From Synechococcus sp. JA-2-3B'a(2-13) (GTDB lineage: Bacteria; Cyanobacteriota; Cyanobacteriia; Thermostichales; Thermostichaceae), in contig NC_007776.1 in assembly GCF_000013225.1 (NCBI RefSeq), positions 1,259,277 through 1,323,276 of the forward strand: a stretch of DNA of 64,000 nucleotides. Reading direction: 5' to 3'. The first letter of the stretch is position 1, and every line of letters starts with the position of its first letter. This document shows positions 47,301 to 56,566 of this stretch, piece by piece. The notes beneath the pieces are model-generated. The model made no database searches and had not been told where the DNA came from. It saw nothing but the letters and a program-made list of their open reading frames with translations. A program made the position numbers and the translations under genes.

Positions 47301-48917
47301 CCCTACATCGCCAAGCTGCGCCGCTCCAAGCCGGGGGTGACCTTGATCTCGCCGCCGCCCCACCACGACATCTACTCCATCGAGGATCTGGCGCAGTTGA
47401 TCTTCGACTTGCACCAGGTGAACCCCCAGGCACAGGTGTCGGTGAAGCTGGTGGCGGAGGTGGGCATCGGCACAGTGGCGGCAGGAGTAGCCAAGGCCAA
47501 CGCCGACATCATCCAAATCTCCGGCCATGAAGGGGGCACAGGGGCTTCCCCCTTGAGCTCCATCAAACATGCCGGGGCACCTTGGGAGTTGGGCCTGGTG
47601 GAGGTGCATCATACCCTGCTGGAAAACGGCCTACGGCAGCGCTCCATCCTGCGGGTGGATGGCGGCATTCGCACGGGTTGGGAAGTGGTGATGGCGGCCA
47701 TGCTGGGGGCAGAAGAGTTTGGCTTTGGCACGGTGGCCATGATTGCGGAGGGGTGCATCATGGCGCGGGTGTGCCACACTAACAACTGCCCTGTGGGAGT
47801 GACCAGCCAGAAGGAGGAGTTGCGCAAGCGCTTCCCCGGCACGCCAGATCACGTGGTGACCTTCTTCACCTTTGTGGCGGAGGAGGTGCGCCAAGTCTTA
47901 GCGCAACTGGGCTACCGCTCTCTGAAGGAGGTGATTGGACGGGTGGATCTGCTCTGTCCGCGGGCCGATGCGGTTCTGCAGAAGACCCAATCCTTGAACT
48001 TGGAGTGTCTGCTGCGAACTCCCCCCGGTTTTGATCCCAACACCCTGCCCGACTGGTTGGAGCATGAGCCGGTGCATTCCAACGGCCCGGTGCTGGATGA
48101 GCAGATCCTGGCTCAGCCGGAGGTGCAGAAGGCGGTGGAAACCTGCGGCACGGCCACGGTGGAGATCCCTATCGCCAACACCGACCGCTGTGTGGGCGGG
48201 CGCATTGCCGGAACCTTGGCCCGCTTGTACGGAGATACCGGCTTCGCCCAACAGGGGGGGCAGTTGGATCTGCGCTTTGTCGGCAGCGCCGGCCAGAGCT
48301 TTGGCGCTTTTACACTGGCGGGGATGCGCCTGACCCTGACAGGAGAAGCGAATGACTACGTGGGCAAGAGCATGTGTGGCGGCGAGATCGTCATCCTGGC
48401 TCCCCCTGAGGCGCCCCGCGATCCGGCGGAAAATGTAATCCTGGGCAACACCTGTTTGTACGGGGCCACGGGCGGATCCCTGTTTGCCAACGGCCAGGCG
48501 GGGGAACGCTTTGCGGTGCGCAACTCGGGAGCGCAGGCGGTGATCGAGGGATCCGGCGACCACTGCTGCGAGTACATGACCGGTGGGGTGGTGGTGGTGC
48601 TGGGGCGGGTGGGCCGCAACCTGGGAGCGGGGATGACCGGCGGCCTTGCCTATGTGCTGGATGAGGAGGGCAACTTCCCCGCCAAGGTCAACGGGGAGAT
48701 CGTGCGCATTCAGCGGGTGCAGACAGCAGCAGCAGAGGCACAACTGAAGAGCCTGATCCAAGAGCACTATCGCCGCACCCATTCCCCCAAAGCGGAGCGC
48801 ATTCTGCAAAATTGGGAATCCTATTTGCCTCTGTTTTGGCAGGTGATCCCGCCTTCGGAGGAGGGCAGCGAGCTGACGGATCCCTTGCGATCCCAGCCGC
48901 TGGCAGTGGAGTCTTAA
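44310..48917 (+). CDS. gltS: Glutamate synthase, large single-subunit (probably ferredoxin-dependent)
   Basis: 1535 residues. It makes two glutamates from glutamine and 2-oxoglutarate. The class II amidotransferase domain begins [15 protein letters not shown] with the catalytic Cys near residue 27. A central domain precedes the FMN-binding synthase domain ([59 protein letters not shown]). The 3Fe-4S cysteines are in [16 protein letters not shown], and a C-terminal beta-helix domain ([10 protein letters not shown] ... [14 protein letters not shown]) closes the protein. No gltD-like NAD(P)H subunit is adjacent, and cyanobacteria usually have a ferredoxin form, so that electron donor is inferred. 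Confidence 0.93.
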   Translation: [1535 protein letters not shown]

Positions 48918-49021
48918 GGATCTCTCAGAGCCTGCCGGTAACACTTCTTATCCCCACGACGGCCAGAGAGGCTGGTAAACTGCGAGAGTATACCTGGCCT
49001 TTTCATCCGCTTTAAATCACT

Positions 49022-50113
49022 ATGAGTCCCAGTTTGCAAGCTGCTCAAACTCAAGCGCGAGTGCCCACCGAGACCATCCTGACGCCGCGCTTCTACACCA
49101 CCGATTTCGAGGCCATCGGCAAAATGGGCTTAGGGGATCGAGAGGCCGATTTCCGGGCCATCCTGCAGGAGTTTCGCGCCGACTACAACCGCCATCACTT
49201 CGTCCGGGGTGAGGAGTTCAACCAAGATTGGGAAAGTCAGCTCGATCCGGAGGCGCGGCGGCTGTTTGTGGAGTTCTTGGAGCGCTCCTGCACAGCCGAG
49301 TTCTCCGGTTTTCTCCTCTACAAGGAGCTGTCGCGCAAGCTGAAAGAGACCAACCCCGTTTTGGCCGAGTGCTTTGCCCTGATGAGCCGCGACGAGGCCC
49401 GCCATGCCGGCTTCCTGAACCGGGCTATGGGCGACTTTAACTTGGCCTTTGACCTGAGCTTTTTGACCAAGCACAAGTCCTATACCTATTTCGCGCCGCG
49501 TTTCATCTTCTATGCCACCTATCTCTCGGAGAAGATTGGCTACTGGCGCTACATCCTCATCTACCGCCACCTGGAGGCCCATCCCGAAGACCGCATCTAC
49601 CCCATCTTCAACTTCTTCAAGAACTGGTGCCAGGACGAGAACCGCCACGGCGATTTCTTTGCGCTCATGCTCCTAAGCCAGCCGCGGCTGCTCAAGGGAT
49701 GGGTGGCCAAGCTGTGGTGCCGTTTCTTCTTGCTGTCGGTGTTCGCCACTATGTACCTCAATGATGTGGGAGAGCGCCCGGATTTCTACCGCCTCATCGG
49801 GCTGGATCCCCATGCTTATGACATGGAGGTGATCTACAAGACCAACCGCGAGGCGGCCAAGGTGTTCCCGGTGGTGTTGGATGTGGAAAACCCTGAGTTT
49901 GTGCGGCGGCTGCAAAAGTGCGTGGCCAACAACGCTAAGCTGAGGGAGATTGCCCGGGGATCCGGCCCCTTCAAGGGTTTGCGCAAGCTGCCCCTCTACT
50001 TGGATAACTTCTATCAGTTTTTGCGGCTGTTCCTCCTGAAACCTCGGAAAGCTGGCTTCTACCTGTGGGAGCAGCCGGAGCCCCGTTTTGAAGGAACGGC
50101 TGTTTCTGCTTGA
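49022..50113 (+). CDS. acsF: Mg-protoporphyrin IX monomethyl ester oxidative cyclase
   Basis: 363 residues, full length. This oxygen-dependent diiron enzyme closes ring E of chlorophyll. Iron ligand motifs are [31 protein letters not shown] and [15 protein letters not shown]. The ATG at 49022 follows an AT-rich leader. Together with bciB at 58.5 kb, it places two chlorophyll-synthesis steps in the window. The M50 protease gene starts about 50 bp after its stop. Confidence 0.98.
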   Translation: MSPSLQAAQTQARVPTETILTPRFYTTDFEAIGKMGLGDREADFRAILQEFRADYNRHHFVRGEEFNQDWESQLDPEARRLFVEFLERSCTAEFSGFLLYKELSRKLKETNPVLAECFALMSRDEARHAGFLNRAMGDFNLAFDLSFLTKHKSYTYFAPRFIFYATYLSEKIGYWRYILIYRHLEAHPEDRIYPIFNFFKNWCQDENRHGDFFALMLLSQPRLLKGWVAKLWCRFFLLSVFATMYLNDVGERPDFYRLIGLDPHAYDMEVIYKTNREAAKVFPVVLDVENPEFVRRLQKCVANNAKLREIARGSGPFKGLRKLPLYLDNFYQFLRLFLLKPRKAGFYLWEQPEPRFEGTAVSA

Positions 50114-50160
50114 GCCGTCTTGCCCTCAGCTTGGTACCCGTACAGCCTCATAGGTCAGCC

Positions 50161-51636
50161 ATGAACATTGCCGCTGAGATTACGCCGCTCTTTTTGCTGG
50201 GAACGCTGGCCTTTTTGGGTTGGGGCTTCTGGAGAGCCCGTCGGCGGGGATCCTTAGCCGTTTGGGTGTGGTTACAGGGATCCCTGCTGCTGCTGCCCTG
50301 GGTGGTCTTCCTAGGGCTGTTGCTGCTGGGGATCTACCTCAATTTTGCAGGCTTCCTGGTGTTGCTGTTGGTCTTTACAGGGCTTTACATTGCTGTGGGG
50401 CGCAAGACCCGCCAGTTGGCCCAGCAGGAGCTGCAGGCCCGTCGCGAGCAGTTGGCTCGTCTGGAAGAGCAGGGGGAAGCCCCTTCGGCAGGGGAGGCGC
50501 CTTTGGAAGCGCCTGCGGTTCTGCAGCGGATCTCGGCTGAGGATCTGCAGGCCATTCAGTCTATTTTCGGCCTCGATACCTTTTTCGTCACCGAGACCGT
50601 CCCCTATGGGGAAGGGGCAATTTTTAAGGGCAACCTGCGCCAGGAGGCGGAGGTGGTGGTACCCCTGCTGGTGGAGAAGCTCAAAGAGCAGGTGGGCAGT
50701 CGCTACCAGCTCTTTTTGGTGGAGGATCCGGCGGAAAAGCCGGCGGTGGTGGTCTTGCCGGATCCCATCGTCAATTACCGCGCTTCCGTGGGGGCGCAGA
50801 TCCTGGCGGGGGCGTTGCTGGTCTTCAGCTTCGTCGCCACGTTGGAGGTGGGAGCCAATCTCTTGGGCTTCCGGCTGTTGGATGCGCCAGGGCGCTGGGT
50901 GGAAGCCCTGCCGGTGGCGGCCGGGATCTTCGCCATCTTGCTGGTGCACGAGACCGGACACCGCTGGATGGCGGGCAAGTACGGCGTGCGCCTCAGCCCT
51001 GCCTTTGTTATCCCCAGCTTGGGCATTGGCACGCTGGGATCCCTAAACCGCATCCAATCGCCGGTGCCCAGCCGCAAGGCCCTCTTCGACATTGCCTTTG
51101 CCGGCCCGGCAGCGAGCGGGATCCTGTCGCTGCTGGTGCTCTTGGCTGGCCTGAAGCTCTCCGGCTCCGAGGGTCTGTATGTGCCCACGGAGATCTTCCG
51201 CAGCTCCATCCTGGTAGGCACCCTAGCGCGGCTGGTGCTGGGATCCCAGTTGCAGGCGGAGCTGGTTCCCATTCATCCTTTTGTTGCCGTGGGCTGGATT
51301 GGCCTGGCAATCACCGCCTTGAGCCTGCTGCCGGCAGGGCAGCTGGACGGGGGTCGCATTGTGCAGGCGGTGTACGGGCGGAAGACGGCGGCCCGCGCCA
51401 CCTTCATCACCCTGATTGCCTTGGCGGTGGCGGCCATCAGCAACGTCTTGGCCCTCTACTGGGCGCTGCTGATCCTGTTCATCGCCCGCGAGCCAGAGCG
51501 TCCACCGCAGGATGAGATTACTGAAACCGACGGTCAGCGGGATGCTTTGGCATTGCTGGCCCTCTTTTTGATGGTCATGACCCTGTTGCCGATTGCTCCG
51601 GCCTTGGCGGGCTTTCTCAATTTCCCCAACGGCTGA
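50161..51636 (+). CDS. Site-2-type membrane metalloprotease (M50, EGY-like)
   Basis: 491 residues from ATG 50161 (MNIAAEITPLFLLGTLAFLGW). Two N-terminal membrane helices are followed by a soluble region (about 75-210, with the stretch QAIQSIFGLDTFFVTETVPYGEGAIFKGNLR). The multi-helix M50 core has the zinc motif HETGH (about 263-267) and DGGRIVQAVYG (about 396), the second metal-ligand motif. The layout matches cyanobacterial/chloroplast EGY proteases, which cut within membranes and affect thylakoid development. The adjacent acsF may be co-transcribed. Confidence 0.88.
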   Translation: MNIAAEITPLFLLGTLAFLGWGFWRARRRGSLAVWVWLQGSLLLLPWVVFLGLLLLGIYLNFAGFLVLLLVFTGLYIAVGRKTRQLAQQELQARREQLARLEEQGEAPSAGEAPLEAPAVLQRISAEDLQAIQSIFGLDTFFVTETVPYGEGAIFKGNLRQEAEVVVPLLVEKLKEQVGSRYQLFLVEDPAEKPAVVVLPDPIVNYRASVGAQILAGALLVFSFVATLEVGANLLGFRLLDAPGRWVEALPVAAGIFAILLVHETGHRWMAGKYGVRLSPAFVIPSLGIGTLGSLNRIQSPVPSRKALFDIAFAGPAASGILSLLVLLAGLKLSGSEGLYVPTEIFRSSILVGTLARLVLGSQLQAELVPIHPFVAVGWIGLAITALSLLPAGQLDGGRIVQAVYGRKTAARATFITLIALAVAAISNVLALYWALLILFIAREPERPPQDEITETDGQRDALALLALFLMVMTLLPIAPALAGFLNFPNG

Positions 51637-51677
51637 TGGGGTAGAGGCCCAGGATCCGCCGGCGAGAGGAGCTCACT

Positions 51678-53639
51678 GTGTCTGGACCGGGGAAAGGCTT
51701 TGGCCTAGGCAGAGCTGGAAAGGACAGAGGAGAGCACCTGCAGCGTCTGTTGGCCCAAGCCGTTCGCCATCACCAGGCAGGGCAATGGCCACAGGCTGTC
51801 TCACTTTGCCAGCAGGTGCTGCAAGCCCAGCCCACCCACCCCGAGGCACTGCACCTCTTGGGGGTCTGTCGGCAGCAACAGGGATCCCTGGACGACGCGA
51901 TTGCCCTGATCCGGCAGGCCCTTGCCCACCAGCCCTGGTTTCCCGACGCCCACTTTAATTTGGGAATTGTTCTCAAGCAGGCGGGGCAGCTGGCGGAGGC
52001 GAAAACTCACCTGCAACTGGCCCTAGAGCAGGGGGGGCCGGACGCGGAAGTTTTGTACCAGCTGGGGCTGGTGCTGCGGCAGCAGGGGGATTTGGAGGCG
52101 GCCCTTGTCCCCTTGGGACAGGCCCTGGAGCTGCAGCCGGACTTTGCCGATGCCGCCTACACCCTGGCCATCCTGCTGCGGGATTGTGGCCGGGAGGAGG
52201 AAGCGGCGGAGCTGTTCTACCAACTCTGGCAAGCGGATCCCGCCGACTTGGCCGCGGCCCTGGGCTGGTGTGTTAGCCAGTTGCCCTTGCTGTACGCCTC
52301 GGCAGACCAAGTTTCCGTGGCTCGGGAGCGCTACCGCCAAGCCCTACAACAGGTGAAGGGCCGCTGGGAACACCTGCCGCGGGATCCCGAAACCCTGGAG
52401 CGAGCAGCTGCCGGGATCGGCTCCGTCCAACCCTTCTTTTTGCCCTACCAAGGCCAGAACGACCGCGATCTGCAGCAGCTCTACGGATCCTTGGTGAGGG
52501 ACGTGATGGCGGCCCGCTATCCCCAGCCCTCCGTCCTCTGGCAGCGACATCCTGGCCGAGTGCGGGTGGGCATTGTCTCCGGCCTGTTTCGGGATCACTC
52601 CGTTTGGAAGATCCTGACTCGCGGCTGGGTAGAAGCCCTGGATCGTGCTCAAGTGGCCCTCTACGGCTTCCACACCTCGGTCATCCAAGATGAGGTCACG
52701 TGCTCCCTGCCCCCTCGTTTTGAGCACTTTGTGGCCGGATCCCGCAGCATAGAAGAATGGCAAGCGGCTATTCGAGAGGCACAGCTGGATGTGCTCCTCT
52801 ACCCGGAAGTGGGCATTGACCCGGTCTGTGCCCAACTGGCCGCCCTCCGCTTGGCGCCAGTACAGGCGATGGCCTGGGGCCACCCGCAAACTTCTGGCCT
52901 GCCGACAATAGACGTTTTCCTCAGCAGCGAGCTGATGGAGCCGCCGGACGGGGCCGGCCATTACACCGAGCAGCTCCTGCCCCTGCCTGGCATCGGCACC
53001 TACTATATTCCCCTAGAAGTTGACCCCGCCCCTGTGGACTGGCAAGCTTGGGGGGTGGATCCCGACAGGGTGCTTTACCTCTGCGCCCAATCCCTATTCA
53101 AGTACTTACCTCAGTACGACGAGGTGTTCCCCCGCATCGCCCGGGAAGTGGGGAAGTGTCAATTTCTATTTTTGCGGGGCCGCCTCTCCCAAGGGATCCG
53201 CGAGCGCTTTTGGCAGCGGCTGCGACGAGCCTTTCAGGCCTATGACCTAGCTGCCGAAGAGTATGTGGTGCTCCTACCGGAACTCTCGCCTGCAGAATAT
53301 GCCGCCTACAACGCCCTGGGGGATATTTACCTGGATAGCCTCGGCTGGTCAGGGGGCAACACCACCCTGGAAGCCCTGCCCCACGGCCTGCCCATCGTCA
53401 CCTTGCCCGGATCCCTGATGCGGGGCCGCCACACCTACGCCATCCTGCAGCAGATGGGGATCCTGGATACCATCGCCCACACCCTCGATGAATACGTCCA
53501 GATTGCCAGTCAGTTGGGCTTGGATCCAGAGTGGCGAGAGCAAATGGGCCAACAGGTGAAGAGGCGCCAGGAGCGCGTCTACCGGGATCCCGCGCCGATC
53601 CGCGCTCTGGAAGAGTGGTTGCGAAGCCTGAAGACCTGA
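51678..53639 (+). CDS. TPR protein with SPINDLY/OGT-like glycosyltransferase domain
   Basis: 653 residues. Residues about 10-180 hold TPR repeats (AVRHHQAGQWPQAVSLCQQVLQAQPTHPEALHLLGVCRQQQGSLDDAIALIRQALAHQPWFPDAHFNLGIVLKQAGQLAEA ...). The C-terminal half is a GT41-type domain with MAWGHPQTSGLPTIDVFLSSELMEP, LYLCAQSLFKYLPQYDEVFPRI and YLDSLGWSGGNTTLEALPHGLPIVTLPG, matching the UDP-sugar-binding end of O-GlcNAc/O-fucosyl transferases. Target proteins are unknown. GTG at 51678 follows GAGGAGCT. Confidence 0.9.
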   Translation: MSGPGKGFGLGRAGKDRGEHLQRLLAQAVRHHQAGQWPQAVSLCQQVLQAQPTHPEALHLLGVCRQQQGSLDDAIALIRQALAHQPWFPDAHFNLGIVLKQAGQLAEAKTHLQLALEQGGPDAEVLYQLGLVLRQQGDLEAALVPLGQALELQPDFADAAYTLAILLRDCGREEEAAELFYQLWQADPADLAAALGWCVSQLPLLYASADQVSVARERYRQALQQVKGRWEHLPRDPETLERAAAGIGSVQPFFLPYQGQNDRDLQQLYGSLVRDVMAARYPQPSVLWQRHPGRVRVGIVSGLFRDHSVWKILTRGWVEALDRAQVALYGFHTSVIQDEVTCSLPPRFEHFVAGSRSIEEWQAAIREAQLDVLLYPEVGIDPVCAQLAALRLAPVQAMAWGHPQTSGLPTIDVFLSSELMEPPDGAGHYTEQLLPLPGIGTYYIPLEVDPAPVDWQAWGVDPDRVLYLCAQSLFKYLPQYDEVFPRIAREVGKCQFLFLRGRLSQGIRERFWQRLRRAFQAYDLAAEEYVVLLPELSPAEYAAYNALGDIYLDSLGWSGGNTTLEALPHGLPIVTLPGSLMRGRHTYAILQQMGILDTIAHTLDEYVQIASQLGLDPEWREQMGQQVKRRQERVYRDPAPIRALEEWLRSLKT

Positions 53640-53741
53640 GGGGGCAGTTTGGGTGAAAGGATAAACGGGCGAGTGTTGTCCTCTTGAAGGGATCCCGGAC
53701 AGATGGCAGGATAGGCGGGGTTGTCTTGCCGGGCTTTGCCC

Positions 53742-55013
53742 ATGTCTTCTGAGTCTGCTCCCGGTCAGTTCCCCAGGCCGGAAAACGCCCCCGACAACTT
53801 GCCCTCCCTTTCAACGCGCCTGAAAGAGATTGCCGTGGTATTCCTGCGGCTGGGATCCCTGGGTTTCGGCGGCCCCCAAGCCCACATCGCCATGCAACAC
53901 GATGAGGCGGTGATCCGGCGGGGCTGGATGAGCCAGGAACAATTTACCGAAGGGGTGGGCCTATGTGAAATGTTGCCAGGGCCAGCTTCTACCCAGATGG
54001 GGATCTATGTCGGCTATGTGCGGGCAGGCTGGTTGGGGGCGGTGCTGGCGGGGATTTGCTTCATTGCCCCTGCTTTTGTGATCGAGGTGATTTTTTCTTG
54101 GCTTTACTTTCGCTTTCAGGGGGTGCCGCAGCTAGAGGGGATGTTTTTTGGGGTGGCCCCGGTGGTGATCGCCATTATCCTGGCCTTTTGCTGGAAACTG
54201 GGCCGTAAAGCTGTGAAGGATTGGAGCCGGGGGCTGATCGCGGTGGCGGCCTTTGCCCTGCTGCTGATCGGGGGGGTGAATATCCTGTTGCTGTTCGGGC
54301 TGGCGGCTCTGGTGGGGCTGCTGCTGTATGGGCCCAAAAAAGGCCCACTATCGGGGATCCCGATTTTACTCCCTTGGCCAGTATTGACGTTGGCCCAGAC
54401 GGTAGTGGCCACGGTTCCACCGGAAACCCTTATCCTGAGCAGCTTTTGGGGTCTGGAGCGGATTGGTGCCTATTTCTGGCCTTTGACCTTGTTTTTCCTG
54501 AAAGTAGGCGGCACCATCTTCGGGGGAGGGCTGGTGATCATCCCCTTCATCGCCGACGAGGTGGTGGATCAGTTGGGCTGGTTGACGCCGACAGAGTTCT
54601 TGGATGGGGTGGCCATTGGGCAATTTACTCCTGGCCCGGTGGTGCTGACGGCAGCCTTTATCGGCTACAAGGTGGCAGGGGTGCTGGGGGCCCTGACGGC
54701 AACAGTGGCCATCTTTGCCCCTTCTTTTGCCTTTATTTTGCTGGCAGCTCCGGTTCTGTTGCGCATACGGCACAATGCTTGGGTGAAGGGATCCCTGCAG
54801 GCAATTACCCCAACGGCCCTGGGGGCTGTTGCTGCGGCTACAGTGCCCTTGGCCCAAAATGCGCTGCTACAACAAACAACTCCCGCTTCGCTGGTGGCTT
54901 TGGGGATCGGGGTAGCGGCCTTCATTGCCTTGATGCGCTTTCGCCAGCCCACTTGGCTGTTGGTGTTGATGGGAGGGGGGGCGGGTTTGCTGGCCCGAGG
55001 TCTGCTGGCCTAA
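53742..55013 (+). CDS. chrA: Chromate transporter family protein (ChrA)
   Basis: 423 residues, the long form with two homologous CHR domains and about 10-12 membrane helices. Each half carries the family start: FLRLGSLGFGGPQAHIAMQHDEAV ... EGVGLCEMLPGPASTQMGIYVGY in the first, and FFLKVGGTIFGGGLVIIPFIADEVV ... DGVAIGQFTPGPVVLTAAFIGYKVAG in the second. Such proteins export chromate or other oxyanions; the native substrate here is not known. ATG 53742 was preferred to the longer frame. Confidence 0.9.
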   Translation: MSSESAPGQFPRPENAPDNLPSLSTRLKEIAVVFLRLGSLGFGGPQAHIAMQHDEAVIRRGWMSQEQFTEGVGLCEMLPGPASTQMGIYVGYVRAGWLGAVLAGICFIAPAFVIEVIFSWLYFRFQGVPQLEGMFFGVAPVVIAIILAFCWKLGRKAVKDWSRGLIAVAAFALLLIGGVNILLLFGLAALVGLLLYGPKKGPLSGIPILLPWPVLTLAQTVVATVPPETLILSSFWGLERIGAYFWPLTLFFLKVGGTIFGGGLVIIPFIADEVVDQLGWLTPTEFLDGVAIGQFTPGPVVLTAAFIGYKVAGVLGALTATVAIFAPSFAFILLAAPVLLRIRHNAWVKGSLQAITPTALGAVAAATVPLAQNALLQQTTPASLVALGIGVAAFIALMRFRQPTWLLVLMGGGAGLLARGLLA

Positions 55014-55087
55014 AGGTTTTGCTCCCTGGCCCTGCTTTCTCCTTGGGGGTGAGGGAATGACCCTGATTCAGCCTGATGGCCACGGCA

Positions 55088-56227
55088 CTAACTGGCTTGG
55101 GCCAGCCCTTCCTCAGAGGGATCCCTGCCTTCCAGGCGACAAAACAGTTGCCGCATCAGCAGCTCCCGTCGAGCCAGAGAGAGGTGGGGGGCAAGGGCGC
55201 TGGGAAAGTGGGGCATGGCTAGGGTAACACGATCCAACAGGTCGGCGCGGCGGTGTTGTTGCTGGATGGCCCAAGCCCGTTCCAGAAGGTTTTGGGCTGC
55301 TTCTGGCGCTAATCCCGCTTGCTCCGATAACCACGCTGCCAGTTGTTCCAAATCGGGGTCGAAGCGCAGCCGGTACATGTAGATCAACATGCCGATCCCG
55401 ATCACCAAGCCCAAGCCACTGGCTACATAGGCGGCTTTGATGGAAGTTCCCGGCAGATAGGCCACCGCCGACACGCGCAAGATTTCGTAGGGGATGCGGA
55501 TCAGGCTATAGCCGACAACATAGGTCCAAACCCAAGTGCCATCTTTGAGTTTGGGAAAGCGCCAGAACATTCCCATCAAGAGGGCAAATAGAAGCAGGTT
55601 GAGGACGCTTTCGTAAAAAAAGATGGGGTGAAAAAACTCAAATTGGCTGTATTCCGGCTCGCGGGCTTGGGGAGGAATGTACACCCGCAGCGGCCAAGGG
55701 CTGTCGGGAGGAATAGGGGCACCGTAGGCCTCAGAGTTGAAAAAGTTGCCCCAGCGCCCGATGGCTTGGCCCAAAATTAACCCCGGCGTGAGCACATCGG
55801 CGTACTTCCAGCCGTTGATCCCGGTGGTGCGGCAATAGAGGTAAAGGGCAAGCGCGCCGGCCAACACCCCACCGTGGATGATGAGACCCCCCTGCCAAAT
55901 GGCAAAGGCCGAGAGGGGGTTGTCTTGGAACTCTGACCAGTGGGTGAGGACGTAGTAGAGGCGGGCGCCCAGAAACCCAGATATTACCAACCACAGGGCC
56001 AGTAGCTCCACTCGTTCACTGGCTTTGCCAGGCTCTTTCTCTAGATGACGAGATTCTGCCAACGCTTTGGTCAAGATCAAGCCGACCAACACGGCCACTG
56101 CCATCAATAGGCCATACCAGCGTAGGCCCAGCCCTCCCACCAGCGGGGTGCCGGGGGGAAAGCGGAAGACAAATTCTCCAGGTGAGCTGAAGGTAAGGCC
56201 CAACAGCCCTGCACTCCATAGGTTCAT
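55088..56227 (-). CDS. lgt: Prolipoprotein diacylglyceryl transferase with C-terminal extension
   Basis: About 379 residues from ATG 56227 (MNLWSAGLLGLTFSSPGEFVFRFPP). It transfers diacylglycerol to the lipobox Cys of prolipoproteins in the membrane. The family motif IIHGGVLAGALALYLYCR and the signature LGQAIGRWGNFFNSEAYG are present, with about seven membrane helices. Lgt normally ends near residue 280-290. Here about 90 further residues follow the last helix (PDLEQLAAWLSEQAGLAPEAAQNLLERAW ... GLAQAS): helical, soluble and without a known domain. Upstream in-frame starts are possible. Confidence 0.93.
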   Translation of the reverse strand: MNLWSAGLLGLTFSSPGEFVFRFPPGTPLVGGLGLRWYGLLMAVAVLVGLILTKALAESRHLEKEPGKASERVELLALWLVISGFLGARLYYVLTHWSEFQDNPLSAFAIWQGGLIIHGGVLAGALALYLYCRTTGINGWKYADVLTPGLILGQAIGRWGNFFNSEAYGAPIPPDSPWPLRVYIPPQAREPEYSQFEFFHPIFFYESVLNLLLFALLMGMFWRFPKLKDGTWVWTYVVGYSLIRIPYEILRVSAVAYLPGTSIKAAYVASGLGLVIGIGMLIYMYRLRFDPDLEQLAAWLSEQAGLAPEAAQNLLERAWAIQQQHRRADLLDRVTLAMPHFPSALAPHLSLARRELLMRQLFCRLEGRDPSEEGLAQAS

Positions 56228-56296
56228 CGACAACACGCTCTGCACCCCAAAATTGCTCAACTCAGTTCCACCAGTCGGCTTTATCAACCTCACCCG

Positions 56297-56321
56297 CTTG
56301 GGTTAGCGGGACGGAGTCCCT
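56297..56321 (-). repeat. Diverged 24-bp small dispersed repeat
   Basis: Core GGACTCCGTCCCGCT is intact but the tail reads AACCCAA instead of NNCGCGA. It lies just upstream of lgt, overlapping its possible promoter. Confidence 0.65.
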
Positions 56322-56566
56322 TCCGGGCTCTTCTCCCCTATCCCCGGCAGCCATTCACAGGCTCCAACAGGGATCCATTCTCCCCGATCCTGAAGCAGCG
56401 CCAGTCCTCGTTCCCGGTTGACCCGATCCTACAGGCCCGTCACGGACAAGATTCCACCCTAGAGCCCATACCTTTACCAAAAAGCTAGGTCCAAAGCCCC
56501 GCCCTTCCAGGACGGCTTTTGCCCTGTTAGACCTGCGATAAGATACACCCACGCTGGTCGGAGATG

